Below, one piece after another: positions 17,460-24,848 of a stretch of DNA of 64,000 nucleotides (position 1 is the stretch's first letter; each line of letters starts with the position of its first letter). Location of the stretch: positions 124,001-188,000 of the forward strand of contig NZ_CP029642.1 in NCBI RefSeq assembly GCF_003268655.1, in the 5' to 3' direction. The position numbers and the translations under genes were made by a program. Origin of the DNA: Arthrobacter dokdonellae. GTDB taxonomy: Bacteria > Actinomycetota > Actinomycetes > Actinomycetales > Micrococcaceae. Below the pieces are notes generated by a model that was not told the DNA's origin, searched no databases, and saw only the letters and a program-made list of their open reading frames with translations.

Positions 17460-18065
17460 CTACTTCTCGGCCAGTGCTGAGGTGATGAGTGCCTTGAGCG
17501 TGCTCTTGTCCGCGGTGCCCAAAATACGCGCGGACACGCGCCCCTGCTTATCCAGCACGAGCGTGGTGGGGACCGAGTCCGGCGGCACGAACTTGCGCTG
17601 GGACAGGGAAAGCAGCACGCCGCCGTCCTTGTCCATGATGCTCGGATAGGTCAGCTTGAACGTGCGCTCGAACGCCTCGGCGGTCGCCACCTCGTCGCGG
17701 ATGTTCACGCCCAGAAAGTCCACGCCCTGGGGCTCAAACTCGGTGTGGAGCGACTGCAGGTCAGGTGCTTCCAGCCGGCACGGCGAGCAGGCCGCGTACC
17801 AAAAGTTCAGCACCGTGACCTTGCCGCGCAGCTTGGCGGCGCTGACGGTGCTGCCGTCGAAGAGCTTGCCGGAAAATTCCACGGGATCGGAGCGTTTTGC
17901 CAGCGCATACTCGGTGACGGAGCCGTCGCCCGCGATGTAGCCCTTGTTGTCCCCCGCCGCGGCCTGGCTCGCGAGGGGGTCCTTGGCCGTGCACGCGGCG
18001 AGGCCAACGGCCAGCAGGGCGCCGGTGGCGGCGAACAATGAACGGCGGCTCATCGAGGAAGTCAC
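17460..18065 (-). CDS. resA: TlpA/ResA family thiol-disulfide oxidoreductase lipoprotein
   Basis: This 201-residue exported thioredoxin has a basic N-terminus, a hydrophobic stretch and the lipobox LAAC, so it is probably membrane-anchored by lipid. The redox motif is CSPC in NFWYAACSPCRLEAPDLQ, with the cis-proline region DSVPTTLVLD. It reduces the CXXCH cysteines of apocytochromes before haem attachment. The frame starts at GTG 18065. An ATG four codons later (MSRRSLFAA) is equally possible. The GTG overlaps the stop of a 20-codon upstream frame. Confidence 0.9.
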   Translation of the reverse strand: MTSSMSRRSLFAATGALLAVGLAACTAKDPLASQAAAGDNKGYIAGDGSVTEYALAKRSDPVEFSGKLFDGSTVSAAKLRGKVTVLNFWYAACSPCRLEAPDLQSLHTEFEPQGVDFLGVNIRDEVATAEAFERTFKLTYPSIMDKDGGVLLSLSQRKFVPPDSVPTTLVLDKQGRVSARILGTADKSTLKALITSALAEK

Positions 18066-18124
18066 TCTAGTTTTCTTTCATCTTGCATGATGTCCCATGT
18101 CGTGGCACGGCTGGTTTTATCCAT
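18062..18124 (-). CDS. possible 20-residue leader ORF upstream of resA
   Basis: An ATG-initiated frame (MDKTSRATTWDIMQDERKLE) ends in a TGA that overlaps the GTG of resA as GTGA, the same arrangement seen between real genes of this operon. A TAATGT box lies shortly before it and could be a -10 element. Nothing in the peptide is recognised. It could be a coupling ORF for resA translation, or chance. Confidence 0.3.
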   Translation of the reverse strand: MDKTSRATTWDIMQDERKLE

Positions 18125-18179
18125 CGGAATTTCTACATTACGTCGAAATGGTCCCTTTGGCCTAGCCCGGGCAGCACAG

Positions 18180-18842
18180 TCAGGCTCCCGGGGTGGTTGC
18201 GGCGCCGGGCAAAAGGGCGGCAGCGGGTTCGCTGTAGGACACGCCCACCACGTCGTCGCCGTCAAAGGTGAGGGAGGTGAGCGAGGCCAAGGTGCATTCG
18301 CGGTTGCGGGGGTCGTGCCACAGGTGCCGTCCCTCGGCGCTGCGCCGCGTGGCCCAGATGGGCAGCTGGTGGCTGACCATGATGGCCTGCGCCCCTTCCC
18401 CGCCCAATTCCCAGGCACGACGCCGGGCATCCCGTGCCGCTGCCAGCATGCGTTCCGCCTGGGCCGCGTAGGGCTCGCCCCAGGACGGCCGCAGGGGGTT
18501 GAAGAAGTAGCGCCAGTGCGCCGGCTTGAGCAGCTCGGCCTTGGTGACCTTCATGCCCTCAAAGTGGTTCTCCGCCTCGATGATGCGCGGGTCCGTGACA
18601 ATCTCCAGGCCCAGTGCGGAGCCGGTGGGCTGGGCGGTCTCCTGGGCGCGGGTCAGGGGCGAAGCCACCAGATGCACGGGGGCGGCACCTCCGTCCGCCA
18701 GGGCCTTGAAATGCGCCGCAACCATCTCCGCCATGGCACGTCCGCGTTCGGAGAGGTGAAATTCGGGAAGCCGGCCGTACAGGACGCCGTCGGGGTTAAA
18801 TACCTCGCCATGGCGCAGAAGATGAACAATGACTCGGGGCAT
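18180..18842 (-). CDS. histidine phosphatase family protein
   Basis: This 220-residue enzyme opens with VIVHLLRHGEVFNPDG, the RHG phosphohistidine motif, and has the second catalytic histidine in IMVSHQLPIWA near the C-terminus. LYGRLPEFHLSERGRAMAE and SPLTRAQETAQ complete the phosphoglycerate-mutase-like fold. The substrate is unknown. The very long frame extending to 20120 is antisense to real genes, so the ATG at 18842 is used. It lies upstream of the cytochrome c maturation genes in the same direction, separated by 114 bases. Confidence 0.9.
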   Translation of the reverse strand: MPRVIVHLLRHGEVFNPDGVLYGRLPEFHLSERGRAMAEMVAAHFKALADGGAAPVHLVASPLTRAQETAQPTGSALGLEIVTDPRIIEAENHFEGMKVTKAELLKPAHWRYFFNPLRPSWGEPYAAQAERMLAAARDARRRAWELGGEGAQAIMVSHQLPIWATRRSAEGRHLWHDPRNRECTLASLTSLTFDGDDVVGVSYSEPAAALLPGAATTPGA

Positions 18843-19052
18843 GTGTCCAAGTTTCTCAAAGTTACAAGGATTGAGGTTAATCAGGGAATTCCCAGACTCA
18901 GCCGACACCGTGGCAGGAGTCCGGTCCAAAAAACTTGGGAATTTTCCAACGCCGGGAATATTAGATGCAAACGCATACTTATACCCCGTGAAGGATCCGC
19001 TCAGCGGGTCCTGACACCCGTAGACAACCAGTTTTCTTACAAGGAGCAAACC

Positions 19053-19610
19053 ATGACTGCAACCACCGTTGAAACCGTAGGCCTGAGCCAGGGCACCTGG
19101 AACTTTGACGCCGCACACAGTGAAGTCGGCTTCAGTGTCCGCCACGCCGGCATCTCCAAGGTGCGCGGCAAGTTCACCGACGTCGAGGCCAGCCTGACGC
19201 TCGGGGCAACCCTGGCCGACTCCGCGGTCACGGCCACGATCCAGGCCGCCAGCTTCGACTCCGGAGACGCCAACCGCGACGGCCACGTCAAGGGTGCCGA
19301 CTTCTTCGACGTCGAGACCTACCCGACCCTGTCCTTCGCCACCACCAGCGTCTCCGGCGACGAGGGCGACTTCGAACTGACCGGCGAGCTGACCATCCGC
19401 GGCATCTCCAAGGCCGTCACCTTCAAGGGCGAGTTCAACGGCGTGGCCGTGGACCCGTTCGGCGCCACCCGCGCGGGCTTCGAAGCCAAGACCGTCATCA
19501 GCCGCAAGGAATTCGGCCTGACCTGGAACGCGGCGCTGGAAGCCGGCGGCGTGCTGGTCTCCGACAAGGTCACCATCACCCTTGACGTCGCCTTCGTGAA
19601 GGCTGCGTAA
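19053..19610 (+). CDS. YceI family protein
   Basis: This 185-residue protein has the YceI lipocalin-like beta-barrel features: GTWNFDAAHSEVGFSVRHAGISKVRG at the N-terminus and FDVETYPTLSFATTSV and GELTIRGISKAVTF in the middle. Family members bind polyisoprenoid-type lipids. No signal peptide is visible, unlike E. coli YceI. An AAGGAG ribosome site lies 7 bases before the ATG. A strong terminator follows the stop, so it is a single-gene unit. Confidence 0.9.
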   Translation: MTATTVETVGLSQGTWNFDAAHSEVGFSVRHAGISKVRGKFTDVEASLTLGATLADSAVTATIQAASFDSGDANRDGHVKGADFFDVETYPTLSFATTSVSGDEGDFELTGELTIRGISKAVTFKGEFNGVAVDPFGATRAGFEAKTVISRKEFGLTWNAALEAGGVLVSDKVTITLDVAFVKAA

Positions 19611-19626
19611 GCAGCCGCTGAAACCC

Positions 19627-19672
19627 CCGGAAGCGCCGGTCCGCCCCGTGGCGGGCCGGCGCTTCCGGTTTT
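19627..19672 (+). terminator. intrinsic terminator of the YceI gene
   Basis: A 13-bp perfect stem (CCGGAAGCGCCGG with its complement at 19656-19668) with an internal GC-rich loop is followed by TTTT, 17 bases after the YceI stop. Confidence 0.85.
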
Positions 19673-19831
19673 CCGCCCCGCCCGGCCGGCCGCCACGTCC
19701 ACGGCCCCCAACCCGGCATCCTTCCGGGGCGCCGGCCGGGTAGTTGCAGGCCGGCAGGTCGCGTAGTGTTAAATACACACCCGTGCGGCTTTTTTCACCT
19801 GCTGCCGGCCTCCATGAAAGGGACCACTCCC

Positions 19832-20575
19832 ATGACCACTCCTGACGAAACACCTCAAGAGCGGCCCACTCCTGGTCTCCGGCCCGGCCACTACGGGGAG
19901 GTCGCCCCAGGCGTGCCGCGCTACGGCCAGTACGCACCGGAAGGTTGGGTGCCGCCGTCGTCCGCGGACGCCCCAAACAAGCCTGGGCACGACGACGGGA
20001 CCTCCCAAGGCCTTCCACCCGCCGCCGCATATCCCGGCTATGGCGGGCCCGGCTACAACGGAACCGGCCTGCCCCACCGCGGCGCCGGACCCGTCCCGCC
20101 GGGGCAGCACCTGGCCGCACCCCGGCCGGTCGCCGTCGCCAGCAGGCTGGTCATGGCCGCCGGCACGCTGCAGGCACTTTCCGGCGTGCTGCTGCTGTTG
20201 GTGCTGTTCCTGCCGGCTGCGCGGACCACACTGATCGACGCGCTGAAGTCGGCCCTGCCCAGCGACCCGTCCTATGACTCCGTGCTGGCGGACCAGGCCG
20301 CGATCACCGGGCTCCTTGTCGCCGCCACGGTCCTGAGCCTGATTGCCGCCGTCGTCTACTTTTGGCTGGCCGTCAAAATCCGCAGGGGCGCCGGCTGGGC
20401 CAGGACCACCGCCCTGGTGCTGGCCATCGTGTCGCTGCTGGCGCTGACGCAGCCGAACATCTTCACCATCGTCCAGGTGGGGCTGGGGATCGTGGCGGTC
20501 ATCATCCTGTACCGCTCCCCCGCCAAGGAATATTTCGCCCGGCGCATTCCCGGCCACGGCCCGCACGGGTACTGA
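19832..20575 (+). CDS. proline-rich N-terminus, four-helix membrane protein
   Basis: This is a 247-residue protein of unknown function. The first 100 residues are Pro/Gly/Tyr-rich and probably disordered and cytoplasmic. Four hydrophobic segments follow (starting near LVMAAGTLQALSGVLLLLVLF, ITGLLVAATVLSLIAAVVYFW, TTALVLAIVSLLALT and VQVGLGIVAVIILY). This layout is common among actinobacterial membrane proteins without known roles. I chose the ATG at 19832 with AAAGGGAC before it. An in-frame ATG at 19814 is possible. Confidence 0.7.
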   Translation: MTTPDETPQERPTPGLRPGHYGEVAPGVPRYGQYAPEGWVPPSSADAPNKPGHDDGTSQGLPPAAAYPGYGGPGYNGTGLPHRGAGPVPPGQHLAAPRPVAVASRLVMAAGTLQALSGVLLLLVLFLPAARTTLIDALKSALPSDPSYDSVLADQAAITGLLVAATVLSLIAAVVYFWLAVKIRRGAGWARTTALVLAIVSLLALTQPNIFTIVQVGLGIVAVIILYRSPAKEYFARRIPGHGPHGY

Positions 20576-20610
20576 GGGGTACCTGCTGAGGGCGGGGCCG
20601 CCGGCCCTGG

Positions 20611-20670
20611 CATGCCAGGCGCCGGCATGCCAGGCGCCGGCATGTCAGGCGCCGGCATGTCAGGCGCCGG
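20611..20670. repeat. four tandem 15-bp units at the 3' end of rex
   Basis: Units CATGCCAGGCGCCGG (20611, 20626) and CATGTCAGGCGCCGG (20641, 20656) run head to tail. The rex stop codon lies in the last unit (20660-20662), so the other three copies lie downstream of the gene and repeat its last codons. Confidence 0.9.
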
Positions 20671-21358
20671 GCCGGTCCTCTTCAAGCCCGGGGTGTTGCA
20701 GCCGCTGGGCGTGGTAGGCAAGGATCTGCAGTTCGGTGGCCATGTCCACCTTCCGGAGGTTCACGAATGCGGGCACGGACAGGGCCACGGGCGCAAAGCT
20801 GAGGATGCTGTGGACGCCGGCGCCCACCACGCGGTCGCACACGTTCTGGGCCACGGCGGCCGGAAGCGCCAGGACCACCATGTTGGCCCGCGTCTTCTCC
20901 AAGGTGTTTTCCAGATCCGCCACGTCCGTCACGCGCAGCCAGCCGATCTCCGTGCCCACCAGCATCTGGTCGGCGTCAAACAGGGCCACCACGTCGAAGC
21001 CGCGCGACTCGAACCCGGCGTAACGGGCCAGCGCGCGGCCCAGGTTGCCGGCGCCGACAATCGCCACCCGCCACTCGTGGGTCAGGCCCAGCGCCTGGGC
21101 GATCTTGCGGCTTAGGTGGGCCACCTCGTATCCCACGCCGCGGGTTCCGTAGGAGCCCAAGTAGGAAAGGTCCTTGCGGACATTGGCCGAGCCGACCCCG
21201 GCCTGCTCGGCCAGGGCTTCCGAGGACACCCGTTCGGTGCCCTCGGCGAGCAACGCGTTGAGGGTCCGCAGGTACAGGGTCAGCCGCGACACCGTGGCAG
21301 CCGGCAGTTGCCGGGACGCTTCCGCGGCCGGTTCGTCCGGGGTCTGGGCTGGGGACAA
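20660..21358 (-). CDS. rex: redox-sensing transcriptional repressor Rex
   Basis: This 232-residue repressor senses the NADH/NAD ratio and controls respiratory genes. The N-terminal winged helix reads SRLTLYLRTLNALLAEG...VSSEALAEQAGVGSANVRKDLSYLGSYG. The Rossmann fold follows with WRVAIVGAGNLGRALARYAGF, and the C-terminal swapped helix ends in LRKVDMATELQILAYHAQRL. The best start is TTG at 21358, with GGAG seven bases before it. The open frame to 21568 is not coding-like. The last codons lie in a 15-bp tandem repeat. Confidence 0.92.
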   Translation of the reverse strand: MSPAQTPDEPAAEASRQLPAATVSRLTLYLRTLNALLAEGTERVSSEALAEQAGVGSANVRKDLSYLGSYGTRGVGYEVAHLSRKIAQALGLTHEWRVAIVGAGNLGRALARYAGFESRGFDVVALFDADQMLVGTEIGWLRVTDVADLENTLEKTRANMVVLALPAAVAQNVCDRVVGAGVHSILSFAPVALSVPAFVNLRKVDMATELQILAYHAQRLQHPGLEEDRPGA

Positions 21359-21489
21359 GGTGACGCTCCAAATTCTCTGGCAAAGGCCGCACCCGGGCGG
21401 GGAACAAATGTCGCCACGGTCCGCCGTCGGCCATGATCCACTGTAGGACGTGGCCCACGGGTTAGCCAAAGCGGGGCCCGCCGGCGGGT

Positions 21490-21780
21490 TCAGTGCCGGG
21501 CCGGGGCCTCCGGGCCCGCCATCGCCCGCTTCAGAACGCTGCGCAGCCGGACGGGGTCGATGTGCCAAAAGTCCCGCGGCACCCCATCCACCAGGACCAC
21601 GGGGATTTCTTCGCCATAGCGGGCGGTCAGGGCGGCGTCGCCGTCAATCCGCCGTTCGCTCCAGGCCAGGCCCAGGTCCTCCGCCACGCGCGACACCACG
21701 GCACGCGCGTCGACGCACAGGTGGCATTCGGCCTTGGTGATCAATTCAAGCGACGGCGCTGCACCGGCTGCTGGTTCCAT
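21490..21780 (-). CDS. glutaredoxin-like (DUF836) protein
   Basis: This 96-residue thioredoxin-fold protein has the redox motif CHLC in ELITKAECHLCVDARAVV and the cis-proline strand EEIPVVLVDGVPRDFWHID. It lies upstream of rex and divergent from the HAD-IB gene, an arrangement also found near serB1 in mycobacteria. It may act as a small thiol reductant. The partner is not known. Confidence 0.88.
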   Translation of the reverse strand: MEPAAGAAPSLELITKAECHLCVDARAVVSRVAEDLGLAWSERRIDGDAALTARYGEEIPVVLVDGVPRDFWHIDPVRLRSVLKRAMAGPEAPARH

Positions 21781-21876
21781 CCCTTAACCGTACGCATGTT
21801 TAAACCTTGCCGCCGTCGCACGGCGCCAAATCCGCTCCGGCGGGCACGACCTGTGCGGATTGACTAGACTCGTTCC

Positions 21877-22689
21877 ATGCCCGACGTGACTACCGACAGT
21901 GCCGAGGCCGCCTCGACCGCTGCGAAACTCCACGGCGAGGCCGCATTCTTTGACGTGGACAACACGCTCATGAAGGGCGCCAGCCTGTTCCACGTGGCGC
22001 GCAAGATGTACCAGAAGAAGGCCTTCACGCTGCGGGACGCCGCCGGCTTCGCGTGGAAGCAGGCCAAGTTCATCCTGCGCGGGGAAAACATGTCCGACGT
22101 CCACTCCATCCAGGACTCGGCCAAAAAACTGGCCGCCGGCATCAGCTCCGACTTTGTCCGCCAGCTTGGCGAGGAAGTCTATGACGAGATGATCGTCTCC
22201 AAGATCTGGCCCGGCACCCGCGCCCTGACCCAGGAACACCTCAAGTCCGGCCGGCAGGTGTGGCTGGTGACTGCCACGCCCGTCGAAGTGGCCGGCGTCA
22301 TTGCCCAGCGGCTGAGCCTGACCGGCGCCCTGGGCACGGTGGCCGAGGTCGACGGCGGCCTGTACACGGGGCGCATTGTGGGCGAAATCCTGCACGGGGC
22401 GGCCAAGGGCCGCGCGGTGCGCGAACTGGCGGCGCAGCAGGGGCTGGACCTGTCCCGGTGCTGGGCCTACAGCGACTCCTACAACGACATCCCGCTGCTG
22501 ACCACGGTGGGCAACCCGGTGGCCATCAATCCCGACGCCAAGCTGCGGCGCCACGCCCGCGAACACAACTGGCCCATCTATGACTACCGTTCCGGGCGCC
22601 GCGCGGCGACCCTGGGCCTGCAGGCCGCCACGGGCGCAGGCGTGGTGTACGGACTGTGGAAGGGCCTCGCGTCCATGCGCAGGAAATAG
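21877..22689 (+). CDS. HAD-IB family hydrolase (SerB-like)
   Basis: This 270-residue phosphatase has the HAD nucleophile motif AAFFDVDNTLMKG at about residue 26, motif II in VWLVTATPVEVA and motif III/IV in CWAYSDSYNDIPLL. A hydrophobic C-terminal end (TGAGVVYGLWKGLAS) follows. It resembles the mycobacterial SerB1 group, which is annotated as phosphoserine phosphatase-like but may act on lipid-related substrates. Confidence 0.9.
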   Translation: MPDVTTDSAEAASTAAKLHGEAAFFDVDNTLMKGASLFHVARKMYQKKAFTLRDAAGFAWKQAKFILRGENMSDVHSIQDSAKKLAAGISSDFVRQLGEEVYDEMIVSKIWPGTRALTQEHLKSGRQVWLVTATPVEVAGVIAQRLSLTGALGTVAEVDGGLYTGRIVGEILHGAAKGRAVRELAAQQGLDLSRCWAYSDSYNDIPLLTTVGNPVAINPDAKLRRHAREHNWPIYDYRSGRRAATLGLQAATGAGVVYGLWKGLASMRRK

Positions 22690-22740
22690 GCTTCACGGAC
22701 CCGGCCGGCGGCATGTGCGCCCGTTTCTTTAAACAAGTGC

Positions 22741-22769
22741 GCCCGCCCACCTGAGTGGACGGGCGGCTT
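22741..22769 (-). terminator. hairpin downstream of the bS22 gene
   Basis: GCCCGCCCAC at 22741-22750 pairs with GTGGACGGGC at 22755-22764 with one mismatch. Read on the minus strand it is followed by a T-containing run. It lies 15 bases past the bS22 stop and could also serve the converging HAD-IB gene. Confidence 0.5.
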
Positions 22770-22783
22770 GCGAACAAGCAGTC

Positions 22784-22882
22784 TTACTTCTTGTTGCGGC
22801 GCTGGTGGCGGGTCTTGCGAAGCAGCTTGCGGTGCTTCTTCTTGGCCATCCGCTTGCGGCGCTTCTTGATAACTGAACCCAT
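22784..22882 (-). CDS. 30S ribosomal protein bS22 (AURKAIP1/COX24 domain)
   Basis: A 32-residue, extremely basic protein begins [19 protein letters not shown] and ends RHQRRNKK, matching the small actinobacterial ribosomal protein bS22. GAGGA lies six bases before the ATG. The HTH gene lies 111 bases upstream on the same strand, as in mycobacteria (Rv0500A-Rv0500B order). Confidence 0.92.
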   Translation of the reverse strand: MGSVIKKRRKRMAKKKHRKLLRKTRHQRRNKK

Positions 22883-22993
22883 GGATTCCTCACAAACTAC
22901 ATAGTTGGCCCCAAACGGAGCCGTAAACGATTAGGTCGACCGATCGCAGGAATCGGTCAAAGCCGAAAATGGATCTTTCCTAGGGTACCGCCT

Positions 22994-23230
22994 CTAGCCG
23001 GTATGCGCCGAACCGGCGGCCCCGCCCTGGTCCCTGTCCTCCACCACGGACGACTTCAGGATGGCCTCCACCGCATTCTGGGGGACGCGGTAGGAGCGGC
23101 CAAAGCGGACGGCCGGCAGTTCCCCGGCATGGACCATGCGGTAAACGGTCATCTTCGACACGCGCATGAGCTCCGCGACCTCCTGGACCGTCAGGAAGTT
23201 CACATTGGAGAAGTTTTGCTCCTGCGCCAT
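22994..23230 (-). CDS. BldC-like helix-turn-helix DNA-binding protein
   Basis: This 78-residue protein has an excisionase/MerR-type winged helix: FLTVQEVAELMRVSKMTVYRMVHAGELPAVRFGRSYRVPQNAVEAIL. This is the actinobacterial BldC/Rv0500A group of small DNA-binding proteins. Its position next to bS22 is conserved. A C-terminal Gly/Ala tail is variable. Targets are unknown here. Confidence 0.9.
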   Translation of the reverse strand: MAQEQNFSNVNFLTVQEVAELMRVSKMTVYRMVHAGELPAVRFGRSYRVPQNAVEAILKSSVVEDRDQGGAAGSAHTG

Positions 23231-23373
23231 GGCCCTAGCTTCCCTATTGTCGAGTGAATCGGTTGCGGGCAGATGCTGCCGTGCGACCTGTACACCTTAC
23301 TCTAGATGCTGGCGGGACCAAAGTGAAAGCTGTTGTCCGTAATAACCCGTCCTGCCTGCGGCCCCGGCGGAGC

Positions 23374-24492
23374 CTACGCCGCTGCCCCAGGCCAGGTCCG
23401 GCGGGCGTGCGACGCCTCGGCCAGCCTCGCCAGCACGTCCACTGTCACGTCCCATTCCATGCAGGCGTCCGTCACGCTCTGTCCGTACCTCAAATCCGCG
23501 GTGCCGGCGGCCACCTCATCCACGTCCAGCTTCTGCGCGCCGGCCACCAGGAAGCTTTCCAGCATGATGCCGGCGATGGCCGCCGCGGAGGCGCCTTCTT
23601 CGAGCTGCGCGCCGATTTCCAACGCGACCTCGGCCTGCCGGTGGTGGCTCTTGCCGGAGTTGGCATGGCTGGCGTCCACGATCATGCGCGGGTTGATCCC
23701 GGCGCCTGCCGCCCTGGCCGCGGCAGCCCCGACGTCGAACGCGGAGTAGTTGGGTCCCCTGCGGCCGCCGCGCAGGATCACGTGGGTATCCGGGTTGCCG
23801 GCGGTGCTGACCAGGGAGGCGCGGCCGTCCCCGTCGATTCCCAGGAACGACTGCTCCGCACTGGCCGCGCTGCAGGCGTCCAAGGCCACCTGGAGGTCGC
23901 CGTCCGTGCCGTTCTTGAAGCCCACGGGCATGGACAGACCGGATGCGAGCTGGCGGTGGATCTGGCTCTCGGTGGTGCGTGCCCCGATCGCACCCCAGGA
24001 GATCAGGTCGGCCGTGTACTGGGGGCTGATGGGTTCCAGGAATTCGGTGGCGCAGGGCAGGCCAAGCCGGGCCACGTCGCGGAGGAATTCGCGGGCCATC
24101 CGCAGGCCCGTGGCGACGTCGTGGCTGCCGTCCAGGAGGGGGTCGTTGATCAGGCCCTTCCACCCCACGGTGGTGCGCGGCTTTTCAAAGTAGGCGCGCA
24201 GCACCACCAGCAGGTCTTCCTCGTGCTCCTTCGCGGCCCCTGCCAGCCGGCGGGCGTAGTCCAGGCCGGCTGCGGGGTCGTGGATGGAGCACGGGCCCAC
24301 GATCACCAGGAGCCTGTCATCCACGCCGTCCATGACCGCGCGGACCTGGTCGCGGCCGCGCTCGACGACGCCGCCGACCCGCGCGTCCAGCGGAAGTTCC
24401 GCCTGGAGTTCGGCGGGCGTCGGAAGGGCCGTGAACCGGCTGACGCGCAGGTTCGCTGTGCTGGTGGTGGATTCTGCTGCTGTGGTGCTCAC
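23374..24492 (-). CDS. aroF: 3-deoxy-7-phosphoheptulonate synthase, class I (AroF/AroG type)
   Basis: This 372-residue enzyme condenses phosphoenolpyruvate and erythrose 4-phosphate, the entry step to aromatic amino acids. Typical motifs are LLVIVGPCSIHDPAAGLDYA, VLRAYFEKPRTTVGWKGLINDP, LPCATEFLEPISPQYTADLISWGAIGART, VGFKNGTDGDLQVAL and MIVDASHANSGK. It starts with GTG behind an AAAAAGGA ribosome site. A leader peptide with Trp, Tyr and Phe codons and a set of competing hairpins precede it, so expression is probably attenuated by aromatic tRNA charging. Confidence 0.95.
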   Translation of the reverse strand: MSTTAAESTTSTANLRVSRFTALPTPAELQAELPLDARVGGVVERGRDQVRAVMDGVDDRLLVIVGPCSIHDPAAGLDYARRLAGAAKEHEEDLLVVLRAYFEKPRTTVGWKGLINDPLLDGSHDVATGLRMAREFLRDVARLGLPCATEFLEPISPQYTADLISWGAIGARTTESQIHRQLASGLSMPVGFKNGTDGDLQVALDACSAASAEQSFLGIDGDGRASLVSTAGNPDTHVILRGGRRGPNYSAFDVGAAAARAAGAGINPRMIVDASHANSGKSHHRQAEVALEIGAQLEEGASAAAIAGIMLESFLVAGAQKLDVDEVAAGTADLRYGQSVTDACMEWDVTVDVLARLAEASHARRTWPGAAA

Positions 24493-24548
24493 GGGGCTGG
24501 TCCTTTTTCAGGTGGCAGCGGGCCCCTGTTCAGAAACCCGCCTGGAAA

Positions 24549-24640
24549 TGGCGAAGGACAGAGAATGATTTCTCTGTCCTGTTGGCTCTGAAGGAAGGTT
24601 GGATGCGTGTCAGTGAGACGCGGGCCCCTCCAGAGCCAAC
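24549..24640 (-). promoter_or_regulatory. candidate ribosome-dependent attenuator of aroF
   Basis: Two pairings are visible. CAGAGCCAAC at 24631-24640 is a perfect complement of GTTGGCTCTG at 24581-24590. Just beyond it, 24555-24565 and 24570-24580 form an 11-bp stem with a 4-base loop. The first segment overlaps codons 10-13 of the leader peptide, directly after the Trp-Tyr-Ala-Tyr-Phe run, so a ribosome stalled there would mask it and change the folding. A clear U-rich terminator is not seen. Confidence 0.65.
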
Positions 24641-24669
24641 GAAAAATACGCATACCAACGGTTTGTCAT
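24610..24669 (-). CDS. aromatic leader peptide MTNRWYAYFSLALEGPASH
   Basis: This 19-codon frame ends in TGA and holds Trp5, Tyr6, Tyr8 and Phe9, the three end products of the pathway started by the downstream enzyme. On the minus strand a TACAGT box ends seven bases before the ATG, with TTGTGA 18 bases further up. Transcription would therefore begin at or next to the ATG, giving a leaderless message. That fits the lack of a good ribosome site. Confidence 0.75.
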   Translation of the reverse strand: MTNRWYAYFSLALEGPASH

Positions 24670-24700
24670 GCCACCACTGTAGACCGCTCGCCGCCGCAGT
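24670..24700 (-). promoter_or_regulatory. predicted promoter of the aroF leader
   Basis: On the minus strand, TTGTGA and TACAGT are separated by 18 bases, with TACAGT ending seven bases before the leader ATG. Placement predicts a leaderless leader-peptide transcript. Confidence 0.5.
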
Positions 24701-24776
24701 CACAATTTGTGTCCGCCTGTGTCGCGGGCGGCGGACGGGGCCGCGTTGCGCGGCTCCGCCCGTCGCGGGTCAGACC

Positions 24777-24848
24777 CTTGGGTCAGCGCAGAGCGTCAGC
24801 GCCTTGGGTCAGCGCAGAGCGTCAGCGCCTTGGGTCAGCGCAGAGGGT
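24777..24848. repeat. 26-bp tandem repeat at the 3' end of the DadA-type gene
   Basis: Units beginning CTTGGGTCAGCGCAGAG start at 24777, 24803 and 24829 (the third partial). The stop codon of the oxidoreductase (24835-24837) lies in the unit nearest the gene, and the others copy the last codons downstream. Confidence 0.9.

Noticed and set aside
18965..18976. Small dyad ATGC-AAAC-GCAT in the spacer before the YceI gene
   Set aside because: The arms are only four bases and it cannot be told from chance. It may be part of a promoter.
18180..20120. A 646-codon open frame on the minus strand
   Set aside because: Its 5' two thirds is antisense to the YceI gene and the proline-rich membrane protein gene. 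Only the last 220 codons look like a protein (histidine phosphatase).
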